Shown in pieces: positions 41,964 to 53,515 of a stretch of 64,000 nucleotides of DNA. Origin of the DNA: Ischnura elegans (lineage: Eukaryota; Arthropoda; Insecta; Odonata; Coenagrionidae); the NCBI RefSeq assembly GCF_921293095.1, contig NC_060254.1, forward strand, positions 54,730,069 through 54,794,068, given 5' to 3'. Each line of letters begins with the position of its first letter. Within the stretch, counting starts at the first letter, position 1. The notes below the pieces were generated by a model. That model was not told the DNA's origin. It searched no databases and worked only from the letters and a program-made list of their open reading frames with translations. The position numbers were made by a program, and so were the translations under genes.

Positions 41964-44900
41964 CTACAAGTTCTTGGGGAAATGGACCCTTCTCCCGGAG
42001 CGGGTTTCTCGTTGCGCCTGGCCGGGATCGGGCTGCGATGTCGCCGGAGGGTCGATGGCAGGCGGTGTTGTGGCGCTGGCTGGCGGTGGTCCCGATGTAC
42101 CACCGGCGTCGTGACGTCCGTCCTCCGCTGCCAAGATGTACGATGGTTTCAGGCGGTCTAAGGATACCGCCTTCTCCTTGCCCTTCATGTCGACCACGAT
42201 GAACTTGGCGTCGCGGCGGACGACGCGGAAGGGGCCCTCGTACGGCGGTTGCAGTGGGGGCCGGGTGGCGTCCGTTCTCACGAACACCTGAGAGGCTGAC
42301 TGGGGGTCCTGGTGGTCAAAGACTGGCCTCCGTGATGCGAGGCGGGAACGGGTTGGATCCGTCGGAAGTGCCGGCGCAGCTTCGCGACGAATGACTCGCC
42401 CTCGTTGTCAGGCTTGGTAGGAGCGAAGAACTCTCCAGGAAGGCGAAGAGGCTCTCCGTAGATAAGTTCCGCCGGTGATGCGCCGATGACGGCTTTCCAA
42501 GCTGCTCGAATGCCGAGAAGCACAGCAGGTAGAGTGCCGTACCAGCTGTCGGTCTCGTGGCACATGATAGCAGCCTTCAACTGCCGGTGGAATCGTTCCA
42601 CCATCCCATTGGCAGCGGGGTGGTACGCAGTGGTGCGCAGATGACGGGCACCGGTGAGCACCGAAAGCCGGTGAAAGAGAGAAGACTCGAGCTGCCGGCC
42701 TTGGTCCGTGGTGACTCAATGGGGTGCCGAAACGCGAGATCCAGCCGCGAAAGAACTCGCGAGCGACCGTATCTGCTGTTACGTCTGATGTTGGAATGGC
42801 TTCAGCCCATCGCGAGTAGCGATCGACACACGTGACGCAATAGCGGTAGCCATTGGACACTGGCAGGGGTCCTACGATATCAAGGTGGACGTGGTCGAAG
42901 CGCTGCGATGGGGAAACGAAACTGCCGATGGGGGACACTGTATGACGATGCACTTTGGACCGTTGGCACGGGATGCAGGCTCGCGCCCAGGTGCGGCAGT
43001 CCTTCCGCATCGACGGCCACACGAACCTTTCGGAGACCAGTTTGGCTGAGGCCTTAATGCCAGGGTGGGACAATTAATGGAGGGAATCAAATACCGGCTT
43101 ACGGAACGACTCCGTCAGGTAAGGTCTCACCGTTGGGGTCGAAACGTCGCACCAGACTTCACCACTGCATCCGGGGACGCGCACTTTCTTTAAATTAAGG
43201 GAATTGTCAAGCTCATCGCACTTCGAAAAGAATTGCGCCTGCGAGCGTGCATGCGCGTCGAAATCAACTCCACCTGAGAGCGCTTCAACTCGCGAAAGGG
43301 CGTCCGCGACAACGTTCTCCCGACCGGCGACGTGTCGAAAGTCGGTGCTAAATTGGGCCACAAAATTCAAGTACCGGAACTGCCGGGGGGAACACTTTTC
43401 GGGCTTCTGTTGAAAGGCGTAAACAAGGGGTTTGTGGTCCGTGAATATACAGAATTCACGCCCTTCCAACATGTGACGAAAATATTTCACTCCCTCGTAA
43501 ACGGCAAGAAGTTCACGGTCGTATGGGCTGTACTTACGCTGTGGCGGCTTCAGCTTACGAGTAAAAAAACCAAGTGGTTTCCACTCGTCACCCTCGCGTT
43601 GATTCAATACACCACCTATTGCGTTATCTGACGCGTCACAAAAAAGGGCCAGCGGCAATCGCACATCCGGATGAGCCACGAATGTCGCGCTCGCGAGAGC
43701 GTCTTTGCATTCATTGAAAGCGCGGTCTAACGTAACCGTCCACTCAATGGCATCACTACCCCTCACTCCTCCCTTTAACACTTCACACAGGGGGAATTGC
43801 ACGTCGGCGGCATTCGGAATTAACCGTCTATAGAAATTTACCATCCCAAGGAACTGACGTAGTTCTCTGACAGTTTTGGGTATGGGGTAGCACTTCACAG
43901 CGTCAATTTTGTTCGGGGTGGGCTTAATGCCAGAGGCAGTCACTGTATGCCCAAGGAAAGTCACTTCGTCAACACCTAATACACATTTCGCCGGGTTAAT
44001 TACAATACCGAAATCACTGAGCCGTTTAAAAAGAGCACGCAGTGGCACCCGTGTTCATTGGCGTCGCGCGATGCGACCAGAATATCGTCAAGGTACGCAT
44101 ACGCGTGATCGAGGCCTCGCAGCACTTCGTCGATAAAGCGCTGGAAAGTCTGTGCAGCGTTGCGCAGGCCAAAGGGCATGCGTATGAACTCGAAGAGTCC
44201 AATGGGAGTGGTGAGGGCGGTTTTAGGGACATCTTCGGGGGCCACAGGGATTTGGTGGTAAGCACGCACTAAGTCTATGCGGGAAAACACGCACTTACCG
44301 GCTAAAGTGTGGGCGAAGTCCGCAATGTGTGGCACCGGGTACAGATCGGGGACGGTTCGCGCGTTCAGTGCGCGGTACTCGCCGCAAGGGCGCCAGTCAC
44401 CATCCTTTTTAGGCACTAGATGAAGTGCCGATGCCCAACAGCTGTCGGAGCGCTGCGCTGTGCCGTTCCGCACCATCTCCTCGAACTCCTGTTTGGCGAT
44501 GTTCGCCTTATCCGGTACAAGGCGGCGGGGATTGCAGGCGACTGGCGGACCCGGTGTCGTCTTGATGTGATGCATCGTCGTGTGACGAAATTCGCTGGGG
44601 GTCCCAGATGGCCGAGTGATCTGGGGGAACTCAGCCAACACTGCGTGAAAACGAGGACTATTTACAACAGTCTTCACTTGCGGGTGATTGGAGGTCACCT
44701 CACGGCCGCGGGTCGTCAACGAGGTTATGCCGTCGATTAATCTACGCTCGCGAACATCCACAAGTAGATTAAAAAATGAAAGGAAGTCGACGCCAATTAT
44801 CGGTCTGTCAACGTCCGCGACGACGAATCGCCAGCGGAAGTCGCGTTTGAGACCGAAGTTGAGCGACAAGTCGATCCATCCGTATGTCGCGATCACGGTG

Positions 44901-45169
44901 CCGTTCGCGGCGAACAACTGATAGGCGGATAAAGCTTTCCGTCCTTTCACTTTCGTACGGGGATAAACACAGAGGTCGGACCCTGTGTCGACCAAAAACT
45001 CTGTGTTCGTTGCGGCATCAATGACGAAAAGAAGGCGGGGCGTAGAGCAACGGCCATCGGCCGCCATTAACCGCTGCTCTTCGGGTTTTCCGCCACATAG
45101 GCACAGGGGGGCGGCACTTGTGGGCAGCAGCACCAAATCTCCCATGGTAAAAGCAATACCGCGGATCAC
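41964..45169 (-). pseudogene. Pol polyprotein of the CsRn1-type element, broken
   Basis: Protease with [11 protein letters not shown]. The reverse transcriptase has [52 protein letters not shown] and catalytic [11 protein letters not shown]. RNase H has LALFCDASDNAIGGVL, YDRELLAVY and FTDHKPL. Integrase has HPGIKASAKLV...ACIPCQR, LDIVGPLP and, in another frame, TAYHPAANGMVERFHR. The C-terminal GPY/F-type region PPYEGPFRVVRRDAKF and a final SGRRVHFPKNL lie in a further frame ending at 41964. Breaks: a frameshift near 44000-44048, an in-frame TAA between DSLH and LSHPG at about 43074, and shifts near 42700 and 42290. All domains are present, so decay followed a full-length insertion. Confidence 0.9.
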
Positions 45170-45840
45170 GGTTCCCGGATGAGCTGCGATTTCGAGGTCG
45201 GCTCTTGGAGCGCGAGCGACCGCGAGACCGAGTGCTCAACGCTGCGACTTGCCTGGTAAGCTCTGCCATCTGCTTCCGGAGTTCCGCCATCTCGGAATAC
45301 GCTTCGGCGCTAGCGACCTGGGGGTGTGACGTCACCTCACACACCTTGTCGGCCAGCTTCGCCAATCCCGCCAAATCCGTAGAATCCTGCGTGGCTTGGG
45401 CGGAGGATGGCAAGCGATTCACCCAAAGAGTGCGTACAAAGTCATCGGGTACGGAATTACCCGCAAGAGAGCGGTTATGGCGGAGAAATTGCGACGGCTT
45501 CCGGTCGCCGAGTTCCTCGTGTTCGAGGAGTTGGCGGATGCGCGTCTCTTGGGACGTAGATAAACGTGAAATCAGCTCGTCCTTTATCCGCTTGTATGGG
45601 GAGTCACTTGGGGGATTCACTATAATGTCCTCCACTTCCACGGCATGGCGGTTGTCCAATTGAGCCACCACGTGGGAGAACTTGGTGAGCTCGTTTGTGA
45701 TGCCGGCGAGGGAAAACTGTACCTCCAACTGGCTAAACCAAAGTGCAGGCCGTTCCGGCCAAAAAGGAGGCACACGCATAGCTACTCGACTTACTGAAGC
45801 CTCGCCGGTTGGTGGGGCTTGGTCCACGGGGGCAGCCATT
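45018..45840 (-). pseudogene. Gag of the CsRn1-type element
   Basis: The likely start is the ATG of MAAPVDQAPPTG (complement of about 45838-45840). The capsid-like region has FWPERPALWFSQLEVQFSLAGI and TKFSHVVAQLD, typical of CsRn1 and Kabuki Gag. An Arg/Ser-rich basic region follows ([16 protein letters not shown]), then [14 protein letters not shown]. The last cysteine expected in RPPC is lost by a one-base deletion in a C run, after which the frame reads through to 45018. The overlap with Pol is a product of that shift plus the usual Gag-Pol frame change. Confidence 0.85.
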
Positions 45841-45888
45841 TTGGACGCCAACTTACTCGATGCACGAAAATCACAAAAAAACACTATA

Positions 45889-45906
45889 ATCACGTCGGGG
45901 TCACCA
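45889..45906 (-). promoter_or_regulatory. Primer binding site, tRNA-Trp type
   Basis: On the minus strand TGGTGACCCCGACGTGAT, two bases inside the 5' LTR. It is complementary to the tRNA-Trp 3' end as described for the CsRn1 clade. The full 18-base match suggests little decay here. Confidence 0.85.
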
Positions 45907-45908
45907 CT

Positions 45909-46195
45909 TGAGGGGGAAGGTGCATTACAGTCAAATAAACCACCTCAATTAAACAATAACAATGTATTTTCGTTAGATCGTTCGATACAGAATAACGCCA
46001 GTTGGCGTGGTCACGGTAGCATGCGCACAGATCACAAGATTCGGTCAGACTCCTCGAAAATGTAATGGCGGCGCCCAGTCAGCGGCGTGGTCGACCATTG
46101 CGACCTCTGGCTGTGTCGTCCCCAAACTCTCGCGACAATTGCCGGTCGCCAGGCGCACCAACGGCTGGCGCGCGGATTTGAATTGTGCCGCCACA
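45909..46195 (-). repeat. 5' LTR of the CsRn1-type element
   Basis: 287 bp, TGTGGCGGCAC at the element-sense start and CCTCA at the end. It lacks the 22-bp duplication and the 40-bp segment present in the 3' LTR. The 40-bp difference lies between direct repeats GCGTGGTC, so it may be a deletion here. Confidence 0.9.
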
Positions 46196-46215
46196 ATACA
46201 TTTAGACAATGACTC

Positions 46216-46405
46216 CTACGAGTTAATGTACAGTGTAAATATGCCTTCAGGAAGAATGTGGATCAATAGATTCGAATTATCTTCATCAACCTCCTCTTTA
46301 CCATTTCTGGTGATTACATCGTACATTTGCACCTCCTTGGGCTCTTCATGCTCCTGATGGAGCTCTAGAATTTTTCTCTTCCTAGTTACGGGGCGGTCTG
46401 GAGAG
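46216..46405 (-). other. Coding-like stretch without ATG, unassigned
   Basis: A minus frame of about 66 codons containing VTRKRKILELHQEHEEPKEV, MYDVITRNGKEEV and LLIHILPEGIFTLYINS before a stop at 46216-46218. Composition is protein-like and acidic/basic patterned. An AG at its upstream side could be a splice acceptor. It is interrupted immediately to the left by the CsRn1-type LTR. I do not recognise the family; it may be a host exon fragment or old transposon protein. Confidence 0.25.
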
Positions 46406-46470
46406 ACTGGAATGTTCTAATCCTGGCATTGATACTGTTGTTTATAAGGCCTCGAAGGGCCTCACGTCAT

Positions 46471-48600
46471 TTTATTTATTTATTTATTTATTTACGGGAT
46501 AACCCATTAACCATATTCTTACATATAGTTTTACATATGATAAACAATACAAAATACTGAACACACATGCAATAAACCCAGAAAAAGAAGAAAAAAAAAT
46601 CTATACAGAATTGCACATCAATGAATAAAACATGTAGAGAGATACAACAAAATAAAATTTAAAGTATAAACATGTTCTCCAGTAAAAAAGTTCATCTTTG
46701 CCACAGGTGACATTTGAATCTGGAAAAGGACATAGAGAAATCGTAACTTTGGCCAAGTCTATTAAAATTCCTCATCATTCTGGATAACGGGGAGTTAAAG
46801 GCATAATTTGTTCTATGGTAGTTAATAACAAATGGGTGCGGATTTCTGGAATTATGTCGGGGTGCGTTAAAATTTACTAAAGAAAGAAGAAAGGAACAGT
46901 CAATATAAGAATTAATAATTTTGTAAAGGAATAGGGCATCAATGGAGGAACGCCTGTCAGATAAGGATTTCAGATTTAAAAGGGATAGAAGATATGAAGT
47001 ATTGTAATCAGAATGAGGTATTCCTAATTTGAAATTAATAAATTTGAGAAATTTGTTTTGGACCCGTTCAAGCCGTATTGAGTCTGTATTATAATAAGGT
47101 GACCAGTTTACAATAGAGTATTCTAATTTTGAGCGTACCAGAGCTATATAAATAGTCCTTAAAGCATGAAGATTGTTAAATTTTAGACAGGTTCTCTTTA
47201 TGAAACCTAAATTCTTTAGGGCATCGCAGACAGTTCGGTCTAGATGTACCTTGAATGAGAGCTGGCTGTCAAACCAAACACCTAAATCGCAGACAGCAGT
47301 AGGTCTACCTAATACAGTGGAATTAATGGTATACTCATGAAAGTAGGGCGTGCAAGAGTGATGGAAAGTCATTACACTACATTTTGGTACATAGAGTGAT
47401 AACTCATTTGCATCAGCCCACTGCACTAGTTGGTCAATGTTTTTCTGTAGCACAAGAGAATCCTGCAGGGAAGCAATATGCTTATAAATCTTTAAGTCAT
47501 CAGCAAAGAGCAAGAAGTTAACGTCATCGAATATATTATGAATATCATTTATAAAAAGACAAAATAGTAAAGGTCCTAGATGACTGCCCTGAGGTACACC
47601 AGATAGACAGGGAAACGGCTCGGAGAAAACATGATTAATACGGACCATCAGAGATCTGGATTTTAGGTAGTTCTCAAACCAGCTTAAGAGCTTGCCATGA
47701 ATACCTAAGGAATTCAATTTTGATATCAGTAACTTGTGGTTCACTCGATCAAAAGCCTTACTGAAGTCAGTGTATATCACATCAGTTTGATAATTGGACT
47801 CCAAACCACTAACTATAAAATCTTGCAGCACCAATAGATTAGTTGAGGTTGATCGACCACGCATAAAGCCATGTTGCTGTGGTACTATAATATTTTTTAA
47901 ATGAGGAGTAATTCGAGAAACCAGAATTTTCTCCATGATTTTAGGTACACAGGAGAGAGAGTTACTACAGGCCGGTAATTACTAATATCAGTTTTATCAC
48001 CAGTCTTAAATATAGGTGTAATGTAGCTTAATTTCCAGTAAGAGGGGAAAAGACCATTATCTAATGAATGGTTGAAGAGCAGGGTGAGTGGAAATGTGAG
48101 TGATTGCGAGCAATTCTTAAGAAATATCGGTGGAATACCATCTGGCCCTGATGATTTGTTGATATCCAAATTTACTAACACATTCAACACTTCTGAAGAA
48201 GTAATTTTAAGAAATCCCAAATTAATAGATTGAGGGTCGCTAGGTACAGAGCTTGCACTATTTAGGGTAGTGTATACTTGGGAAAAATAGTCAGCAAAGA
48301 GGTTAGCAGAAGACTTTGGGTCAGAAGAATGAACATCTCCATGGTGCATTTGTTTAGGTAATTGATCCGACCCAGACAAGGTTTTGACATATTTCCAGTA
48401 ATACTTCATGTTGCAATTTATGGAATCCTCAATAATAACTATATGATCATGATGACACTTCTTAATAAGATTTTTACACTGAGATCGTAGATTGGAGTAA
48501 GATAAATAGTCAACCCTTGAATGTGATAATTTGTATATTTTATGGGCTTTCTTCTTGGCAATAATCTTTTCCTTCAGTTCTTTAGTAAGTACCGAATATG
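46471..48600 (-). pseudogene. Jockey/CR1-like LINE reverse transcriptase, 5'-truncated
   Basis: The 3' end has a (TAAA)n tail (ATTTATTT repeats on the + strand at 46471-46494). Coding runs from about 48600 (no start, truncated) through INCNMKYYWKYVKTL, INKSSGPDGIPPIFLKN and WKLSYITPIFKTGDKTDISNYR to a frameshift near 47930. It continues in the next frame with QHGFMRGRSTSTNLL, YTDFSKAFDRVNH, LSGVPQGSHLGPLLFCLFIND and the catalytic LLFADDLKIYK, to the stop at 46692. The order and wording are those of jockey/CR1-type LINEs. One frameshift in the RT and loss of the endonuclease make it inactive. Confidence 0.87.
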
Positions 48601-50440
48601 AGTTGGAGGTTGGATCAGGTGTGTCGACTGCCTGACGCCAGTCTCCCTGCCCTCCATATTTCCCCTCTCAGTTTGAGCGGCCGCTGCAGTTGCCAGCCCA
48701 CGTGCGCAGTGAGACTCGCATGCCGGCTAAATGGGAGAATGTGTGGTCCATGTGGTCGCACAAGGCTCGTTCGTAGTGCGGTGTGTGTGTTAGGAAGATT
48801 TGTCTCTTTGTCGCCATAATTTGTAGCATACAACAGCGGGATGGACTAAAATGAAAATAAAAGATACATACTTCATTCGAGGTGAAAAGAAATTTTATCT
48901 TTATCTTCTTATTTTACAGGCCAACCCGCGGAAAAACATAGATTTTCGCAAAATTGGAGTCTGCGCAGTAAAATTTGTCTCAAGACCAAATTTGAGACTT
49001 AAAATGAATAATATCAGACCCCAGCGTTGGCTTCTTTGAACTTGGTACTCGAAACATTTAGTTTTTCCTTCAATAATATCGGAATCGTAGTACATAGTGA
49101 GAATTATCAAGCAATCTATTTTCGTCCGCCCTTTACGCCTCCCAAATCCCGTCTATCCCAAAGCTTGAAAATAGGAACTCTGAATACGATTACCATGCGT
49201 TATAGATAGTTAAGTATTACTCAGGACATAAATTTATTTTACGGAAATTAGTTCTTAGAACTTTACGAAATATGAGCCTGTTTACCGTACAGAAATGGAA
49301 TTCTAAGAATAATTCTAAGAACATCCTCTGGAAGTTAGATATGGTACTCATACTACGGTAACAAAGTCGATTTTCTTTGACTGAGGTGTGTGATTTTGTA
49401 ATGGAGTATTATTTCATAAATAAGAGAAAAATTCGTATTTCAACCATTACCTAATGAAAAAATATGAAATAACAGGTGTATACTGACATTAAGCTATCAG
49501 AATTCAAATGATGAGTTGGGTCTAAATATTCTTCATTATCAACAGTGGTGCAAATTTCCTGAAAAGTCGGTGGATAAACGTTACTAAGTATGAACATCTG
49601 CAACAAATAGATAATAATATATGCATTGTATTACCATATCTGAATACTCATTGATTTGCCACTTCCTGACACTTTCTGCTGACCTCTTCTTTCTCTATGC
49701 CGACAGGAATAAGGCTCCCTTTTTGCTGCGTCGATAGTCTCTGACAGAATTGGTAGTTTCCATCGATAAGCTTTCTTGTTCGACTTAGGCAAAAACCAAA
49801 ATTCAATGAAAAAATTAGCGTCGCATGGGCACGCTCGAAGAAAGTGAGACCAGAATCCCCAGCCGAAGAAATCGAAACTCGATAACTTTCTCGGAGCTGT
49901 CAAGAAGTGACAAGATCACACGATTGCAAGTTGCTACTGCTTATCCTGTGCGCTCCTAAGTCGTTCGTTACCTCCCCTCAAGACCATCAAGCACCTCAAA
50001 GCTTCGAAGAAAGAGGGAGAGCGCTCCTTCCCCTACCCGACCCCTCCCCTTGCGGTGCTTCCGCTGCCTCCCCTTCCTATTGCAGAGCGATCGAGTCCAT
50101 CCAGTACCCTCACTTTGCCGCAGGCGACGCCCTACGACGACTCATGTTTTAGTCATTATTATTCGGTAATTTATGACTTAATGCATGCATATTTCTTGGT
50201 TTTCAAACTCGCAATGAACTATTAACGTAGCTGGGGATTTCCCGTTGTGATTGTTTTTTGCTTAAAACAATGCGTTCACTTAATTCCTACGTGTTAAAAT
50301 TGCAATTTCCACTTTATGTAAATTTCGATAAGCTAGGGAGAAAATTCACAGTAACTTTCATACAATAGCGAAAATTTCATTCCGATATTTTCATTTTTAC
50401 CGCTTAAATTAGAAAACGTGTTCACCGGGCAATCACCTTT
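48601..50440. other. Unassigned stretch
   Basis: No coding region or transposon end that I can name. 48600-48840 is comparatively GC- and CpG-rich, and 49960-50150 is C-rich. Either could be an LTR or a promoter-like piece, but no boundaries are visible. Confidence 0.35.
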
Positions 50441-51518
50441 CGCCTTAATAAGTACACAGCAGTGTTAGCTGCTTCTGCCCACATCTGCTTAGGACTTCCT
50501 GCGTGAAAGAGCATTCATCGCACTTTCTCCAGAATGGTGCGATTCAGTCTCTCTGCTACACCATTTTGCTGTGGAGTATACCTTACAGTTCTCTGATGTG
50601 TGATTCCTCTGCTTTTAAAGAAATTCTGTAACTCATCACTCAAGAACTCAGTTCCATTATCAGACCTGAAAATTTTTAACCTTTTACAGTTACATTTTCA
50701 GCCATATTTACAAAATCAATCACTCTCTGCTTGGTGTCAGACTTGCTCTTTAAGAAATAAACAGTCGTTCTGCGAGAGAAATCATCTATCTAAGTAAGAA
50801 TGTACCTTGACCCACTCCATGACTTTACATTAGAACCAAAATCACACGGATCAGAGTGAACAAGACCTAGTACCTCATCTGCCCTAGTACCTCCTTCCTT
50901 AGGAAAAGGATTTCTGTGCTGTTTTCCAAGAACACAAACATTACAGTCATCAGCAGGTTCATACTTGAAATCAATGCAATCACTTAATTTATCCCGCAAC
51001 AATATCATATTTTGCATACCCAAATGACCCATTCTTTGATGCCACAATTCATAGTCATTAATATTGCACACAAATGCCTGCTTTGATTTAACATCCAAAC
51101 GGTATAACCCATTACTCGTTCTACTTGCAGTAGCTAGTTCTGTACCATTACAGACAAAGTCATCATCATACATTTTACAACCCTTTTTATCATAAACAAC
51201 AGTGATCCCTTTGTCGGCAACTTGACTTACAGAAATCAAATTTTCTTTCAATCCAGGAACATGCACAACATGTTTAATTTCACAAATGTGATCACTTACA
51301 TTTAGGTTCACAGATCCAACACCTCTGCTTTTAAGCTTACAGTTATTTCCGACAGTAATCACAATATTACCGTCAACGTCACGACAATAATCATGCATAC
51401 GGTTGTTTAAACTTATATTTGGTGGTGCCCAGACCATAGCTAAACACATAGGTTCAAGACAATTGGGAATAGAACAAGCATGTGGCAATAACACGAACGA
51501 TCTATGGAAACTTCTCAA
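50440..51518 (-). pseudogene. Copia element fragment, protease end to integrase
   Basis: A minus frame (50790-51518) with VDGNIVITVGNNCKLKSRGV and HVVHVPGLKENLISVSQV (protease-linker region), then the GAG-pre-integrase zinc region LWHQRMGHLGMQNM with CNVCVLGKQHRNPF and the start of integrase, VHSDPCDFGSNVKSWSGSRY. To the left, other frames continue DDFSRRTTVYFLKSKSDTK, FRSDNGTEFLSDELQNFFKS, the RYTPQQNGVAERLNRTILEKV block and SPKQMWAEAANTAVYLI, with several stops. Typical Ty1/Copia integrase. No LTRs, RT or RNase H are seen; it is an internal fragment joined to a Gypsy fragment near 51540. Confidence 0.85.
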
Positions 51519-51662
51519 ACCGCCATCTTTATTCGGCGTACCACTTGTACCACCTTAACCAAATTACATATTCATACATAACCAATGACACACCTCCCTC
51601 CGAAATATTTCACACCTTTAGATTTCTTTTTGAACAGTACAATATAATTACAGGATGAACAA

Positions 51663-52976
51663 TTATAGATTAATTCTTTGCACTGGTTTAACCATTCTTC
51701 CACTCCTAGTAAGTACAACATTCTTATTAGTTGCTCCACTCTCATGAGCCATACAGTTAACATTTTCATGCATTTTTCCACTAACATTTGGCACATTGAC
51801 ATGTTCAGGAATTATAAAATTTTCCTTTACAGTATCACTCCCCATATGGTTTAAGTTAGAAACATCTTCATACAATGGAAATAGACATCTCTCATCACTT
51901 GAGGTTTTTGACTTTTTCAATTGATAACTATTACGTCTAACCACTGATCCAGTTCTATCTACCTTAATCCAATATGATTTTGGTTCATCTGCCTTTTTTG
52001 TGATAGTCGCTTTTTCCCAACAATTGTCTTTTGAACTTCTAACCACTACCTTCTCCCCCTTAAAAAATTCCTCCTCCTTCCTGTGAGCTTGCTTGTTATA
52101 CCATCCTTCCATCTTACTTTGTCTTGCACACAGTTTTTCATACACATCCATTTGTATTTCGGGTTCTAACTGGCATAGAGATATTGGCAACCTAGACCTC
52201 ATAATGCGACTATTTAGTACTTGAGATGGTGAGGCTCCTAAGCTAATGATTGGACTGTTATTATACTCCATTAGAGCTTCATGAAAATTAGAACCATCTT
52301 CAAAACACTTTTTTAACAACTTTTTGCCAACACTTACTCCTTGCTCAGCTCTACCATTACTTTGATGATAATGAGGGGTACTTGTTCTAAGAGTAATATC
52401 TCTTTCTTGGAAATAACTTTGACACAATTGTGACATGAAAGGTATATTGTCAGCTATAACAGTCTTTGGAAAACCTGTCCATTTGAATATTTGTTGCATA
52501 GCATTTATTACTGAATGTGCTGACTTATCTGGGATAATAGATACTTCTAACCATTGTGAAAAATAATCAACAATGACTAAAAAAGACTTGTTCCCAAATT
52601 GAAATAAATCTGCTCCTACCTTTTCAAATCTAAATTTAGGCACAGAGTGAGGGGTCAATTTCTCTTTGGTTTTAAATGGCCTAAACTTTTCACAGGGTCT
52701 GCATTTCTGAATATACTCAGCAATCTGACTTGACATGCCAGGCCACCAAAATAATTGGTTTGCTTTGGCAATACTTTTATTTACCCCTGTATGTCCCTTG
52801 TGTACAATATCCAATACATATTGCCTCATTGATTTAGGAACAATGATTTTATCACCAAGATAGAGCATTCCTGCTTCTACAAATATATCACATTGTTTGT
52901 TGTAATAAGGTTTATACTCATTACCAACCTTCTCATTTTTGGGCCAACCCTCCCGGCAATATTTAGAGATCAACAT
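51663..52976 (-). CDS. Gypsy integrase, partial Pol
   Basis: 437-residue frame. The HHCC region has VHKGHTGVNKSIAKANQLFWW and CRPCEKFRPF. The core reads VGADLFQFGNKSFLVIVDYFSQW, VIADNIPFMS and THYHQSNGRAEQGV-like TPHYHQSNGRAEQGV. In the second motif the usual DNGP reads DNIP. A basic C-terminal domain follows (KGEKVVVRSSKDNCW, VVRRNSYQL) and a final VLTRSGRMVKPVQRINL. Related to K02A2.6-type Gypsy integrases. There is no start of its own: it continues the RNase H frame at 52963-53250 across a frameshift. The catalytic D, D and E are all visible. Confidence 0.85.
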   Translation of the reverse strand: MLISKYCREGWPKNEKVGNEYKPYYNKQCDIFVEAGMLYLGDKIIVPKSMRQYVLDIVHKGHTGVNKSIAKANQLFWWPGMSSQIAEYIQKCRPCEKFRPFKTKEKLTPHSVPKFRFEKVGADLFQFGNKSFLVIVDYFSQWLEVSIIPDKSAHSVINAMQQIFKWTGFPKTVIADNIPFMSQLCQSYFQERDITLRTSTPHYHQSNGRAEQGVSVGKKLLKKCFEDGSNFHEALMEYNNSPIISLGASPSQVLNSRIMRSRLPISLCQLEPEIQMDVYEKLCARQSKMEGWYNKQAHRKEEEFFKGEKVVVRSSKDNCWEKATITKKADEPKSYWIKVDRTGSVVRRNSYQLKKSKTSSDERCLFPLYEDVSNLNHMGSDTVKENFIIPEHVNVPNVSGKMHENVNCMAHESGATNKNVVLTRSGRMVKPVQRINL

Positions 52977-53333
52977 TAACGTTGGATCTTTGGACGTACC
53001 TAGCTAGTCGAAACGAACATTGACGTTCATCTGACATTGGAAGGTGTTTGCTGATTGAATGAACCATTTCAAACAGTTCAGGGTCAATTTCAGGTTTGTC
53101 ATGAGTAGCTCGTGATAACATATCTGCAAAGTGCAAATATTTACCCGGAACATAGGTTAATTCAAGATCATATTTCAGTAACTTCAGCCTGAGTCTTTGT
53201 AACCTTACTGAACCGATCTTACAAATTGGTTTTTTCATCACAGATAACAAAGGTTTATGGTCTGTTTGAACCGTAACATGTAGACCATAAATGAATTCAT
53301 GGAATTTCTTTACTCCATAATAAATACTAACCC
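52963..53333 (-). pseudogene. Gypsy RNase H, C-terminal part
   Basis: YYGVKKFHEFIYGLHVTVQT, DHKPLLSVMKKPICK, RLQRLRLKLLKYDLEL, then the conserved YVPGKYLHFADMLSRA end of Gypsy RNase H. It overlaps the integrase frame by 14 nt, reflecting a frameshift. N-terminal RNase H and all upstream Pol are absent. Confidence 0.8.
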
Positions 53334-53515
53334 AGTCAGCACAAAAGATATTTTACCCCATTATTACCCAAATTTTACACGGGTAAAATTGTGGTAAAAG
53401 ATGGGTAACCTGCATGGTAACGAGTAAACTCTCTGTAAATTTAAGTGGTAAAATTCGGGTAATTTCATGGTAAAACACGGGTAAAATTCGTACTTTTTCC
53501 GGGTAAACCTTCCCG
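53334..53515. repeat. GGTAAAAT-rich repeat block
   Basis: About 180 bp in which variants of GGGTAAAATT, GGTAAAA and their complements (TTTTACCC) recur more than ten times on both strands. The block begins CCCAGTCAGCACAAAAGATA. I could not find a matching inverted terminus to the right. It may be one side of a foldback-type element and separates the truncated Gypsy from the long-TIR unit. Confidence 0.45.

Larger units (their letters stand above)
41458..46195 (-). mobile_element. CsRn1-type Gypsy LTR retrotransposon, decayed
   Basis: A 4738-bp minus-strand element with TG...CA LTRs at 41458-41806 and 45909-46195, flanked by ATAC on both sides (41454-41457 and 46196-46199). A primer site matching tRNA-Trp (45889-45906) lies two bases from the 5' LTR; tRNA-Trp priming and a CHHC-like Gag finger are hallmarks of the CsRn1/Kabuki clade. 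A purine tract (GCGGAGGGGGTGA on the minus strand, 41807-41819) precedes the 3' LTR. The coding region has at least one stop and several frameshifts. Confidence 0.92.
51582..53333 (-). mobile_element. Gypsy element 3' part, RNase H to LTR start
   Basis: From about 53333 (SIYYGVKKFHEFIYGLHV, within RNase H) to the end of integrase at 51663. A purine tract CGGAGGGAGG follows (minus strand, 51593-51602), then TGTGTCATTGG, likely the start of the 3' LTR, which is cut after some 50 bp by the Copia fragment. 5' sequence is missing beyond 53333, where an unrelated repeat begins. It belongs to a different lineage from the Gypsy elements at 4.7 and 41.5 kb. Confidence 0.75.

Noticed and set aside
46440..46500. 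ATTT tandem repeat as an independent microsatellite
   Set aside because: It is the (TAAA)n tail of the minus-strand LINE that starts here.
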